DNA of 64,000 nucleotides, from assembly GCF_000499845.2 (NCBI RefSeq), contig NC_023751.2, positions 31,219,475-31,283,474 of the forward strand. Direction: 5' to 3'. The translations under genes were made by a program, and so were the position numbers. The first letter of the stretch is position 1; each line of letters opens with the position of its first letter. The notes under the pieces were generated by a model, which worked only from the letters and a program-made list of their open reading frames with translations, was not told the origin of the DNA and did not search any database. The stretch comes from Phaseolus vulgaris (Eukaryota; Streptophyta; Magnoliopsida; Fabales; Fabaceae). Positions 1 to 11,300 of the stretch are shown here, in pieces.

Positions 1-102
1 ATATGTAAGTGTTTTTTCTAATTTATAGTAATGTAATTGTATATCTGGAAAATTATGCTTGATTGTAATTCACCATTAATTAGTATCTTCTTCGTCTTCC
101 AG
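1..102 (+). other. 3' end of a 5' UTR intron of the BED/hAT gene
   Basis: The first 102 bases look like the end of an intron rather than coding sequence. A pyrimidine-rich run (about 87-100) leads into an AG at 101-102, followed by a 12-base leader and the ATG at 115. The reading frame stays open back to an ATG at 37, but those 26 extra codons would cover AT-rich intron-like DNA. I infer that the upstream exon lies outside the window. Confidence 0.6.
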
Positions 103-114
103 GTGTTAGGCAGG

Positions 115-3100
115 ATGGTTGATACCCTGGAAGGAGACCAGGTGGTGTCAGTTGTTGGTGATGATGCTCGGCCCAGCAATGATTTAGCAGAGTCTGAAAC
201 ACTGCTTGACAGTAGTGTGGAAAAGTCTGATATTGAGGCGAATAAAGATCTGTCCAGTTTGCAAACACAGCCTCACAAGGAACTTCCAGCTTCTGAAACA
301 CTGGCTACTAATGATGAAGCAGTGGCATTGCCCAATCAACATTTGAGTGGCTCTGAAGAACACTTGATTGACCATTCTAACAATGCTGAGGCCTCACAAA
401 GCAGTCAGACAGTTAACACTGAGGCACCACCACCCACTGACGCCAACTCTGAAGTTTTATTTGAGTGTCAGTTGGTTAGTTCTGAAGCCCCAGCAGGTCT
501 TGATGAGAAGGCTTCGCAATGCAGTAACCAGCAGGTGGATACTGAGGCATTGCTAAACCATAATGTGGGTAATTCTGAAACATATACTAGTAATAGTAAT
601 GGTGAGCTTGTATATGAAATACAGCACAGTGATGAGGTGGTTATGTCTGAAACAGTGCAAGGCCATGAGGGGATCATGTCCGAGACTCAGCAAAGCAATG
701 AGGTGATCATGTTTGAGACACACTTCAACAATGGTGCCAACATGCCTGAAAGTCAGACATGCAATGACGAGGTCATGTTGGAATCTCTGCCTGAAAATGA
801 GTTGGCTGCTGCAGCAGATCCAATCAATCAGCCTTCCCATTGTGAAACTAGTCCTGGTAATCAGTTCACAAATCTCCATATGATTCCTGAAGATCAGCTG
901 CCTCAACCTGAATCTCTGCCTCACTCAGAACTCCTACCCAATTCCCAAATGCCTCACTCTGAATCATTGGTAGATGATCATCTCACAGACATCAAAGTAT
1001 TATATCACAATCATCTGACCCATTATGAAACACACAATCATCCTAACCATTCCGAGGCTTTATCCCACAATCAACTTTCTAACACTGACGTATTCTCCCA
1101 TGATCAGCTGGTCAATTCCCAAATGCTATCTCATTATGAGCTGGAAAATAGTGAAACAATGCACCACAATCAGTTAGTCAATTCTCAAGCAAACTATGAA
1201 ATAGCTATTTCTGATGCCATACCCAGCTACGAGATAATAAGTGCCGAGACACCACTGAACAATGAGGATCATATCTCAGAAACACAGACTCCTAAGCGGA
1301 GGAAAAAAAAGTCTATAGTCTGGGAGCACTTCACAATAGAAACAGTAAGTCCTGGATGTAGAAGGGCACGGTGCAAGCAATGTGCTCAAACTTTTGCGTA
1401 TAGTACAGGTTCAAAAGTTGCTGGCACCAGCCATCTCAAACGCCACATAGCCAAAGGGACCTGCTCAGCTCTTCTACGCAACCATGACCATAATCAATTG
1501 GCCTCATATACTGTACGAAATAGGGGAAGTGGGGCTGGAAATGCTAGCAATACACCTAAAAAACGATATAGAACCCCCAGTACCCCTTATGTCATTTTTG
1601 ATCAAGATCAATGCCGCCATGAGATTGCTAGAATGATTATTATGCATGATTACCCCCTTCACATGGTTGAGCATCCGGGATTTGTTGCATTTGTTCAAAA
1701 TCTGCAGCCACAGTTCAACATGGTGACCTTTAACTCTATTCAAGGAGATTGTGTTGCAGCTTACCTGATTGAAAAGCATCATCTTTTGAAGTATATTGTG
1801 GGATTACCTGGGCGTGTTTGTTTGACACTGGACGTCTGGACATCAAGTCAATCTTTAGGTTATGTATTTATCACAGGATATTTTGTGGATCATGATTGGA
1901 AGTTGCAAAGGCGAATTCTCAATGTTGTATTGGAACCATATCCTTATTCAGATTCTGCACTTACCCATGCTGTTGCTGTTTGCCTTTCTGATTGGGGGTT
2001 GGAGGGTAGGCTATTTTCTGTCACTTGTAATCAGGCTCTGAGTAATGTTGCCCTTGAAAATCTCAGGCCATTACTTTCTGTGAAGAATCCACATATCCTC
2101 AATGGTCAGTTGCTAGTTGGTAATTGCATTGCCCAGACTATAAGCAGTGTTGCAAAGGATTTGTTGGGTTCAGCACAAGACTTGATCAATAAAATCCGTG
2201 ATAGTGTTAAGTATGTGAAGACGTCAGAATTACATGAGGAAAAATTCTTGGAGCTGAAACAGCATCTTCAGGTTCCTAGTGAAAGGAGCCTTTTTATTGA
2301 TGACCAAATTAATTGGAATACATCATATCAAATGCTTGTGGCAGCTTCTGAGCTAAAGGAAGTTTTTTCGTGTTTGGACACTTCTGATCCTGATTACAAG
2401 GGAGCCCCTTCAATGCAGGACTGGAAGCTGGTTGAAACCCTCTGTAGCTACCTGAAGCCACTTTTTGATGCAGCAAATATTCTTACTTCAACAACTCATC
2501 CCACTGTTATCACCTTTTTTCACGAAGTTTGGAAATTGCAACTAGACGCAGCTCGTGCGGTTACGAGTGAAGACCCCTTCATTAACAGCCTTAATAAAAT
2601 TATGCATGAAAAGATTGATATTTACTGGAGAGAGTGTAGTCTGGTTTTGGCGCTTGCAGTAGTTCTGGATCCCCGTTTTAAGATGAAGCTTGTTGAGTTC
2701 AGTTTCACAAAAATCTATGGTGATGATGCTCATTTATATATCAAGACTGTGGAAGATGGAATTCATGAGATGTTTCATGAGTATGTAGCCCTTCCACTGC
2801 CACTAACACCTGCATACACTGAAGATGGATGTTCTGGAAACCGTAGTAAGATGGAGGAATCTCAAGGAGATGCAATGTTGTCTGACAATGGTCTGACAGA
2901 TTTCGATGCCTACATCATGGAAACTTCTAGCCAACAGATGAAATCTGAGCTAGATCAGTACCTTGAAGAATCACTGTTACCGCGTGTTCCAGACTTTGAT
3001 GTATTAGGTTGGTGGAAGCTAAACAAACTCAAGTACCCTACTCTTTCCAAGATGGCCCGGGATATATTATCTGTTCCGGTTTCTACTGTTGCTCCCGATT

Positions 3101-3246
3101 CTGTGTTTTATTCAAAAACCAAAGAGATGGATCAGTATAGGAGTTCCTTGAGGCCAGAGACAGTGGAGGCCATTGTATGTTCTAAGGACTGGATGCAGTA
3201 TGGAACAGCTGAAGCTTCTAATGCGCTTGTGAAAATGGTATTCTAG
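115..3246 (+). CDS. BED zinc-finger, hAT-transposase-derived protein (DAYSLEEPER/RICESLEEPER-like)
   Basis: Single coding exon of 1043 residues, starting at the first ATG after a likely 3' splice site. Residues about 35-385 are a low-complexity, acidic, Asn/His/Ser/Glu-rich region of degenerate repeats of roughly a dozen residues. A basic PKRRKKK stretch (393-399) looks like a nuclear signal. A BED zinc finger follows (W403; C420, C423, H440, H444). The rest is a hAT transposase body: an RNase H-like core beginning LTLDVW (Asp at 573), an LDPRFK motif, and the hAT C-terminal dimerisation region (about 945-1000, with the GWWKLN and YPTLSKMARDIL motifs). At the second catalytic position, where active hATs have T-x-D-N-A, the sequence is T-C-N-Q-A, so Asp is replaced by Asn at residue 639. 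The usual SERxFS near the end is also lost. No terminal inverted repeats or target duplication were seen. The open 3 kb frame with a broken catalytic centre fits a domesticated transposase acting as a nuclear DNA-binding protein. Family knowledge: DAYSLEEPER is a domesticated hAT needed for Arabidopsis development. The long N-terminal extension is longer than in those relatives. Confidence 0.9.
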   Translation: MVDTLEGDQVVSVVGDDARPSNDLAESETLLDSSVEKSDIEANKDLSSLQTQPHKELPASETLATNDEAVALPNQHLSGSEEHLIDHSNNAEASQSSQTVNTEAPPPTDANSEVLFECQLVSSEAPAGLDEKASQCSNQQVDTEALLNHNVGNSETYTSNSNGELVYEIQHSDEVVMSETVQGHEGIMSETQQSNEVIMFETHFNNGANMPESQTCNDEVMLESLPENELAAAADPINQPSHCETSPGNQFTNLHMIPEDQLPQPESLPHSELLPNSQMPHSESLVDDHLTDIKVLYHNHLTHYETHNHPNHSEALSHNQLSNTDVFSHDQLVNSQMLSHYELENSETMHHNQLVNSQANYEIAISDAIPSYEIISAETPLNNEDHISETQTPKRRKKKSIVWEHFTIETVSPGCRRARCKQCAQTFAYSTGSKVAGTSHLKRHIAKGTCSALLRNHDHNQLASYTVRNRGSGAGNASNTPKKRYRTPSTPYVIFDQDQCRHEIARMIIMHDYPLHMVEHPGFVAFVQNLQPQFNMVTFNSIQGDCVAAYLIEKHHLLKYIVGLPGRVCLTLDVWTSSQSLGYVFITGYFVDHDWKLQRRILNVVLEPYPYSDSALTHAVAVCLSDWGLEGRLFSVTCNQALSNVALENLRPLLSVKNPHILNGQLLVGNCIAQTISSVAKDLLGSAQDLINKIRDSVKYVKTSELHEEKFLELKQHLQVPSERSLFIDDQINWNTSYQMLVAASELKEVFSCLDTSDPDYKGAPSMQDWKLVETLCSYLKPLFDAANILTSTTHPTVITFFHEVWKLQLDAARAVTSEDPFINSLNKIMHEKIDIYWRECSLVLALAVVLDPRFKMKLVEFSFTKIYGDDAHLYIKTVEDGIHEMFHEYVALPLPLTPAYTEDGCSGNRSKMEESQGDAMLSDNGLTDFDAYIMETSSQQMKSELDQYLEESLLPRVPDFDVLGWWKLNKLKYPTLSKMARDILSVPVSTVAPDSVFYSKTKEMDQYRSSLRPETVEAIVCSKDWMQYGTAEASNALVKMVF

Positions 3247-3723
3247 TATTCTAGAGTTTTTTTTAGGTTATACCCCCGTACTATATATAGTATCTGGTGG
3301 AATTTTTATCTGAGTTCATAATTCTACATTATTAAATGTTAATTTGGATAACTGGACGCAAATATGCAGTTTGTAACGCAGTTTCAGATTTAGAACTAGT
3401 GCCCATTTGGTTGATACATGTATCTATAATTTTAGTCTCTTAAGTTGTAGTAATAATTTCTTCCTTCTTAGATCGTGGCTTTTGGTTGAACAACCCGATA
3501 ATCTAAATCAATTAAATTGGTTTGAAATTCTAGTTTAATTAAATCTAATTTGAATGAAACTAATTTTGATTGATTCGGGTATTAGATTTGTAATTTATAA
3601 ATTTAGTGAACCAAACAAAATTATGTATTATTCTTTTATAATGTTTTTATTATTATTTAATTTATGTGAAAGTTGTTTGGTTCTATATTTTTTTTTCAAA
3701 TCTTAAACACTTGAGAAGCAGTG

Positions 3724-3807
3724 CATGGGCATGGGGTGTTAGAAATGTCTAAAATGTTAATGAATCCCCATGGGTATGGGGTGTTATAAATGTCTAAAAT
3801 GTTCATG
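3724..3807 (+). repeat. Two-copy tandem repeat, 39-bp unit, 45-bp period
   Basis: Copies at 3724-3762 and 3769-3807 share CATGGG.ATGGGGTGTTA and differ at only three positions. The origin is unknown. Confidence 0.8.
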
Positions 3808-3859
3808 TTTTGAATTTTAGATTGGGAGATTTGGAAACAAAATGAAATGTAGTCCTAGT

Positions 3860-4135
3860 AATCTAGAATGTATTTTTGAATGGTGTAATTTGAAAATTGT
3901 ATGTTTGAATTGCTTATTTGGAAAATATTTTTGGATTGTGTACTTTAGATCTGGAAATGTATATGTATTTTTGAATTATCCAATTTAGAATTATCCAATT
4001 TGAAAACATATTTTGAATTAGACAATTGGTAATGTATGTTTGGATTATACAATGTGGAAACATATTTTAGATAGTGCATGCTTAGATCACAGAATCCATA
4101 AACATATATTTTATTGTATAATTCCGAATACATTT
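3860..4135. repeat. Degenerate ~35-bp tandem repeat array (array 1 of 3)
   Basis: A run of imperfect units around a consensus like TATTTTTGGATTGTACAAT then TTGGAAACATA. Unit length drifts between about 30 and 40 bp. The same words recur at 5150-5400 and 6165-6300, so this is a small dispersed family. The core GGATTGTACAATCC is itself palindromic. Confidence 0.6.
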
Positions 4136-4316
4136 AGGATGGTTTAATCTAAATTAGATTTTTGGATCCAGAAAAATATATCGTACAATTTGTATTTCTA
4201 TATTGTAAAACTTATAATATATTTTTTAACTGGATTTCACAATTCATAGTAGATTTTCAGGTTTTGCAATTCATGATATGTTTTTTTTTTCTTTCCGGGG
4301 GTTGCGCATATGCTTT

Positions 4317-4449
4317 ACAACAAAATTATGATGTAAACTCTATCATTTGGATAGACCTAGAACAATGCATATAAGAACAACGCATATGCAGGCCCTCTCT
4401 ACAACAAAATTATGATGTAAACTCTACCATTTGGATAGACCTAGAACAA
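4317..4449 (+). repeat. Direct duplication of 49 bp, 84 bp apart
   Basis: Copies at 4317-4365 and 4401-4449 differ by one base (ATCATTTGG against ACCATTTGG). The spacer repeats CGCATATGCA-like words. This is a recent small tandem duplication with no coding content. Confidence 0.85.
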
Positions 4450-4809
4450 CACCCCTTCAAAGTGTAATGAAGGTCACTGTTGTAGGTCATGGTCCTTTAT
4501 GATCAACCATAGACCTCATCCAGATAATTCATAATATTTCTACCCACGGATAATTTGTATAAAGATGCAAAACAAAGGTATGAAGTTCCTACAAGAGATA
4601 TACTATTAAAATATAAAAATAAATAATTTGGATCCATTCTCACCATTCAACACCAAATAGTGAACATTTGTGAGGCAAATTCTGCACCTTTATTGGTTCT
4701 TCTTGCAACTCCATATAATTTTAAAATTTCAAAACATATCCTTTGAGCAATATGTAATATCTTTCATTTGAAATGTAAATATTGAATTGTACATATACAA
4801 TCTAGTGAG

Positions 4810-4956
4810 CAACTCTATATCTAATTTATCTTTCGATTGTAAAATCCGGTATTTACATTTTAAGGTGGAGGTGCTATATTGAATTGTACAACTCTATATC
4901 TAGTTTATCTTTCAATTTGTAAAATTCGGTATTTACATTTTAAGGTGGAGGTGCTA
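4810..4956 (+). repeat. Direct duplication of ~67 bp, 79-80 bp period
   Basis: Copies at 4810-4876 and 4889-4956 both begin CAACTCTATATCTA and end TTTTAAGGTGGAGGTGCTA. They differ at a handful of positions. Non-coding. Confidence 0.85.
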
Positions 4957-5149
4957 AATTTGTTAGTTTGTGACATGAACATAAAGCATGATACAACTAG
5001 TTCATCTTTATCAAAGCCCAACTTCCTCATGATTTAAAGAAAAATCTAACAACATGATCATAATAAGCCTTGTTAATGTTGATATTAAAACCAACTTCTA
5101 TAGTTTTCTTATCAAGCATTGTATTATGCATTTTCATATTTTTAAATCT

Positions 5150-5400
5150 AAAACTTGTCCCTGAAAAAATATATTATGGATTGTATATTTCGGTATATAC
5201 TTTTGGATATTGAAAATATATTTTGGAATGTACAAATCCAAAATGTATTAATATATTTTAGATTGCACAATTTGGTATGTTTATAGAATCGAAAATACCT
5301 TCTAGAATGAATTAATGCATTTTGAATTGTACATACCAAAAGGTATTTCTAGATTTGGAAACATATACTAGATTGTGCAATTCAGAATGCATTGGATTAT
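5150..5400. repeat. Degenerate ~35-bp tandem repeat array (array 2 of 3)
   Basis: Same wording as the array at 3860-4135: repeated TTTTGGATTGT, TACATTTTGAATTG and GGAAACATAT units, here in both orientations. Non-coding. Confidence 0.5.
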
Positions 5401-6164
5401 ACATTTTGAATGGTTTGTCTTTTCGAAAAATAAGTTTATAAATAATGAAATTGAATACAAATGCATCTACTAAAATTAATCATGTGTATGAATAAAGTCA
5501 TATACACAAATAAAATGAACAGTCTGCATGATAAAGTCAATCATCTACAAGACTAATATATAATATATGTATGTAATTTCTAACATAGGAGAAACACTTG
5601 CATCCTTTAACATGACCATAGACGTAGCCTCCACATAACAATATGTAGATCACATTATGTCTACAATTGGTATGGGACAATCATCTTGCAATTTCACGTG
5701 CATTATCGATAAGTAGCTGATGATATAATATAAAACATGACCACACATTACAAAGTTTTTGAACAAAATGTGAATTGTGCATATGTCTTATGCAGAGTGA
5801 TTTCTGTGGGATACTTACTTCGTAACGATATTCAACAATAAATACACTAAAACATTGTATTTACTAGCAATCACGTAGGCACTAACTTCCAAAGATATTA
5901 ATGTTAGTTAGAGAATCATCAATAATGACGTTGTTGGTTATGTAAGTCCTCCATACTATTTTGAAGTACTCTCTTCACGCTACAATGAGCTTACACATGT
6001 CAAATAACTTATCTACTTTGTCAAATATTTTGCTTTATTGTTGGAATTTCATCTTTATGTTAACAACCACTACTAAATAAATCAATTTTTGAATTAGAAA
6101 CAAAAATACAAGAAATTATAATAAATGTTAAAATTCAGTACATCTCAATTTCAGGACGTGGAAT

Positions 6165-6300
6165 TTGGAATACAAAACACGTTTCCAAAATAGAAAAATG
6201 CTTTTAGAATGTAGAAACATATGTTTTTCATATTCTACATTTTGGAATACATATGGATTGTACAATCCAAAATGTCATCACATTGTACATTCTAAAATTA
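6165..6300. repeat. Degenerate ~35-bp repeat (array 3 of 3)
   Basis: Contains the clearest copy of the palindromic core, GGATTGTACAATCC, at about 6255-6268, flanked by TTTTGGAATACATAT and CAAAATGTCATCACATTGTAC. Related to arrays 1 and 2. Confidence 0.45.
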
Positions 6301-8352
6301 AACATGAAACATTAACTCAAATGACTACAACAACCACTACACAGCTCAACCAATGTCATTACCAAATACTACCAACAACCACTAAGCACAATAATCACCG
6401 CATCTAATCACTACTAGCCACCACATACACTACAAATGTTAAAAATTTCCTTTTTACTCATATCTGATCATTTATTTCTAAAAGAGCAAAGTTAACTTTT
6501 AAAATTATATAGGGTGAATTTTTTTTAAGATAGTTTGGAGTTATTTACAAGAACTTTTGGACAAGATCATGTAACCAAGTTACAAGGAATTATTGGTCAC
6601 AAATCTTTCAGAAGGAAAATCAAATTTAGAAAAAAAAGTAGATTTGTATAGTAATTATAGATGAAAATAATATAAAATCCATCCGAGAGGATAAGCTCAA
6701 AGATATCATTATGAATCTCTTAAAAATGCTGATAATTTTTTTTTAAAGCTCTATTGGACCTTTTCCTAAAACTAACGTATTTCTTTTCATATGCATCATC
6801 TTATACATTTAAAAATTTCTTAGGTGTAATAAACTTTAATTTAATTAAATTTTTCCTTCTAATAAAATTCATGCAATAATCTATACCATCTATGCATAAT
6901 TTATTCTAGTTTTGTTTATTGTATTTGAAGTATTCTCTTATATTATACCTTGCACAATTGGATATATTAATAATATAACCTCATAAAAGTATAAATCATG
7001 AAACTAAAAAGTATTCAACACACAATTTACTTTAGACAAATAACTATATAACCATGATTTTCTACAACCATGATTAAAATACATTAGAAATAAGATCAAA
7101 ACCTTTTTATATGTTTTAACATAAACAATTAACACGTAGTTTAATTTTTTTCTTTAAATATTTTTAAAAGTCTATATTATTTTTTCAAATTTAGTTAAAG
7201 ATATTGCCTTATAATTTACTTTGTAAGGTGTTAATATTTTTTTCATGTGTAACTGACTCCCAAATAATTTGGTTTTAAAAACTATTTTTTTTCTATAATT
7301 TCTTATCTATTATTTTGAACAATTTTCTCCATTTTGTTGTCACGATGACACATATATATGATTCTTATATAAATTCATTTTATTATTTAGTACTTAAGAA
7401 AGTTCAATCATTTTAGTTTTGATAATATAAAGCTTTATTTTTTTTTATCATGGTTATCATGGTTTTGTCATGAGGAAATAATATATGAAATATCATGTAA
7501 TTTTGCAATATAAAAAACATTTTAGAGATAGAAAGATAAAATGAAAATATTAGACAAATTACTAACGTATTTATGCCATATTTTTTTTTCACATTTTACA
7601 AAACAGAGTATTGTTTGTAAGAAGCACACAATATTTTTTAGCAAAAGGCAAAAGAAGTAGTTCACTTATTTTTTTTTGTTTTTTATGACTAGTTATGCTA
7701 CCATGATGATACCACTACAAGCTAAAACTTTTCCAATTACAAATCTTTACATGAACTTTGTTTATTTGTGCATATCCTCATGGTTGATAGTTATTTTGGG
7801 AAACATTTTAAACCTTTGTGTTGTGAAAATCTAGAGACACTTAATGCTAAAAAAAAAACTTAGATGCAAGTGTTGTAAGGTTTAAAGAAACTGATAAAAT
7901 AATTAGTTGTAACTAAGATTTAGCCTCTAGAAATCTTTTTGTACAAGGAGACAAAGTTTGGGACAAAATAGTATAAAAGTTTAGGTGCACATGCCAAAGT
8001 GTTGTAACTAATTTTAGTTTGTGCATGAAATGAAGAAAAAAGAAGTAGTAGAATGAGGAAGAGTTTGTATTATTTGTAGATAGAAAATACTCAAAATAAT
8101 TTGTTTTTTCTTTGAATGTGTGTTATCTAAAGAGGTTGGGCATGAGTTGAAATGGTCACATGTGCAGGGTTGAAGTTGCAATAAAACAATGGTGTGAGCA
8201 TTGACCAATGAAGCAGCAGGTGAGGTGAGGAGAGGAGAGGGAACCATTCAACTAACTGCTCCAGCAACCTTCAACCTCAAGCCAAAAGCTTCACAGAATC
8301 AAATCATAACAACTAACTTTCTGTTTTCTTTCTGCAACATTAAACCTCTTTC

Positions 8353-11300
8353 ATGCTGGCCTCAGACTCCGGCTCTGTGCTCCGACCCAAACCCCCTATA
8401 CCCACTCGCCACCCGACCTGGTTACTGTTCGGCCCTTGCTGCTTCGATCCAGGATCCAGACCCGCCGCCCCCAATCTCACCCTTAAAATGGAACTGCTCC
8501 GCCGAATGGGCCGCGGCTGCTTCAAGGCCGACGCTGACGCCGGCGGCCGCAACTTAGTCGAAGTCGGCAGCCGAGACTTATTCGACGCTGCCGCCGCCGC
8601 TTCGCCCAATTCGGTCCCTCGTCACCTTGTTATTATGGTTAACGGAATTATTGGGAGGTAACGTTTTACATTTACCTCTTTCCATGTCTATGGAATTTCA
8701 TTCTCACTGTAGCATGCTTTGCGTACAATTCAACATGGGAATATTTTTTAAAATCCAAATGATGAAAAACTTAAGAGTGAGAAACTCCAAGTTACCCCGT
8801 TAGGTTCTGTAATAGTAAGTAGCTTCTAAGGGCATAACCACACTAGTGGACATTAACCAAGTCTTAAAAATTCAAAAGCTATCTCTTATTAAAGAAGTGC
8901 TAAAAGTTTTAAATTTAGAATTGGGATCTTGTATAAGAATCCGAACTTAATAGAATTATTTAATTGTATAATTAAAGTACTCTTTTAAGTGGTAAAAAAT
9001 TGAAATATAATTAAAAATTATGAAAGTAGAAGTTTTATGAGTTCTCACAATCGCAACAGAATCTGAAGAAGAGTGTTAAAAATGATACAACGTGGTGATG
9101 TCAATTTAAAGTTTAAGTAAAATAAGAAGTCTTACAAAAATGCTAGAGATGCAAGGAAAGTAGGTGTAATTAGTGGATAGAGAACGATGGTAGTGTAGTT
9201 AAAGCTGATAGGTCAATGTAATCATTCCTAGTATTTAACTGCTTTTTAGGGCTTTGCTCTAATCTGGTGTCCTGATTTCTTTTTCTGTTCCAAAATAGGA
9301 ATCCATTATAATTGTTGTAGTTTATTTTTATATTTTACTTGTATCGTTTTTTATATTCAAACTTCACTTTTAGATCAATAATGGATTGATCCAGCAGAAT
9401 TCTATCTCTCTACTTGTAAGTTATGGATGATTGGATTCTGTGTTCATTAGATATAATTCAGTTTCATTATCTTGTTTGTTTTCTGTGCATGGACGTTCAT
9501 TAGATTTTTGGTAATGAATTCTGTGGGTGATAATATTCTATGTTGAGTGGATATTAAGGTAAAATGTACCTTGATATTTCAGTGCCTCTGATTGGAGATA
9601 TGCAGCAGAGCAGTTTGTGAAGAAGCTTCCAGATAAAGTAATTGTACACCGTAAGCATTCCCATCTCCTGTCAAAATTTAGTCTTTTGTTTTCCTCTGCA
9701 TCTAAAAATTTAACTTTTTGGGGAAATTGAAATGCATTATATCACTGCATTGTTAATTTTCTAGTTAGATTTTTGATCAATTTGTAAATCAGTGGTTGTG
9801 GGACGACAAATGGATGGTTTCAAAGGTATAGTTTTGTTGGTCGAATGAATTCTCTCAGTCTTTCTCTTTGATCTAGGTCTAAAATATCTTAAACAAACTA
9901 AAGATGTTTGGTTGAGGAAATTTGTCAACTTTTTTTTTTCTTATTTTCTTGAATGTTAAACCATCATGCTTATTCTTCTGATTCTATCCCTGGGGTTGTC
10001 AAGTCCCCCAATCCTTCACTTTTATTAATTTTTGCATTGTTTATAAAGAAAAACATTAATTGCATTTGTTTGATAATTTGTGGACAGGCAGTGAATGCAA
10101 TTCTTCAAAATTGACATTTGATGGCGTTGATACAATGGGTGAGAGGCTAGCCGAAGAGGTACTTTGTAATATGATGATTTTTGTTGTCTCTACACATCTT
10201 AATCTTGCATTCATACTTCACTTAATTTTCATGGACTGTGATGGCTTTGCAATGAATGACTCAGTCATTTCTAAATTTTTGGTTTTAATTCATAATTCTG
10301 CAGGTATTATCTGTTGTTAGACGTTGGCCAGAGGTGCAGAAGATATCTTTTGTGGCACATTCTCTAGGAGGCTTGGTGGCAAGATATGCTATTGGGAGAC
10401 TTTATGATTATTCTTCAACATTGACACTTGTTGGTACCAGCCGAGACTGTTTCAGTGAAGAGAAGTCAGAATATTCAAAGCAATGCCTTGAACAGAGTTA
10501 TGAAGCCAAAATTGCTGGGTTAGAGCCCATGAACTTTATAACATTTGCAACACCACATCTTGGTTCAAGAGGAAACAAACAGGTAGCTTAAGTTTGTTAT
10601 GAACTGTAGCTGCAATATTCTGTGTCTTGTTACCAGACTTAAATCTTTTGGCATTTCAACTTTATTTTCCGAAATAGGTGCACGTAGATGGCATTTGAGT
10701 TCAATTAGTGAAATCATTACATTTAGTTCCTTCTTTTTTCTTGAAAGCCACGTAATTTAAACTCCAAAATTGATTTGGTCCATGTGATTTCAGTGCTTCC
10801 ACTGGAGATTATTATTATCCTAGGTATGTCACTTAGCATTTAGTGTTAGTTTATAACTGATGTGTGGCAAGAAAGATATTTTTCCACTGAATTTGTATTG
10901 GCTGTAATTGTATATATTTTCCATTAGATATTGATGAGCACTCAAGCACTCCTTCAAATGTTCTACTAATGTAGCAGAGCCAAGCCACTTAAGTATTTTA
11001 CTGAGCAACCCATACTTTTTGATGAGGAACCTAAGCACCTGATAATATCCATTTCCTTCTTAACTATCTTCAAATGTCTATGTGGTGGAAGGGTATTGAA
11101 TATGGATATATGAAAACATACCAAAGACCAATTACTTCTTTTTGCAATTGATATAGAATCTTATGCAAACCAGTGTGTTTATTTCTGTTTATTGCCTTTT
11201 CCATGAAGTAGTGAATAAATTTGTGTTCAAAATGTAAAAGTATTGAATTAGTAATGTAAGAGAAAAAAGAGTTTTCACATTTTTCCCTAACTCACTTGCC

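Larger units (their letters stand above)
3247..8352. other. AT-rich intergenic region between the BED gene and the lipase gene
   Basis: About 5.1 kb with no credible gene. The first few hundred bases should include the 3' UTR of the BED gene. The last 150-200 bases (from about 8200), GC-richer with a GGTGAGGTGAGGAGAGG-like purine stretch, probably form the 5' UTR of the lipase gene. Between them lie the short repeats listed separately and long A/T runs. Open frames of 60-80 codons here have no recognisable motif. Confidence 0.7.

Noticed and set aside
37..114. Extra 26 codons in frame before the BED protein start, from an ATG at 37
   Set aside because: They run across AT-rich sequence that ends in a pyrimidine tract and AG at 101-102, so they are better read as intron.
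3247..8352. Looked for CRISPR-like arrays, tRNA and rRNA genes in the repeat-bearing intergenic DNA
   Set aside because: The repeats lack regular spacers, the source is a plant nucleus, and no tRNA cloverleaf or rRNA sequence was apparent by eye.
8340..8609. 89-codon minus-strand frame opposite lipase exon 1
   Set aside because: Mirror of a GC-rich coding exon; no homology recognised.
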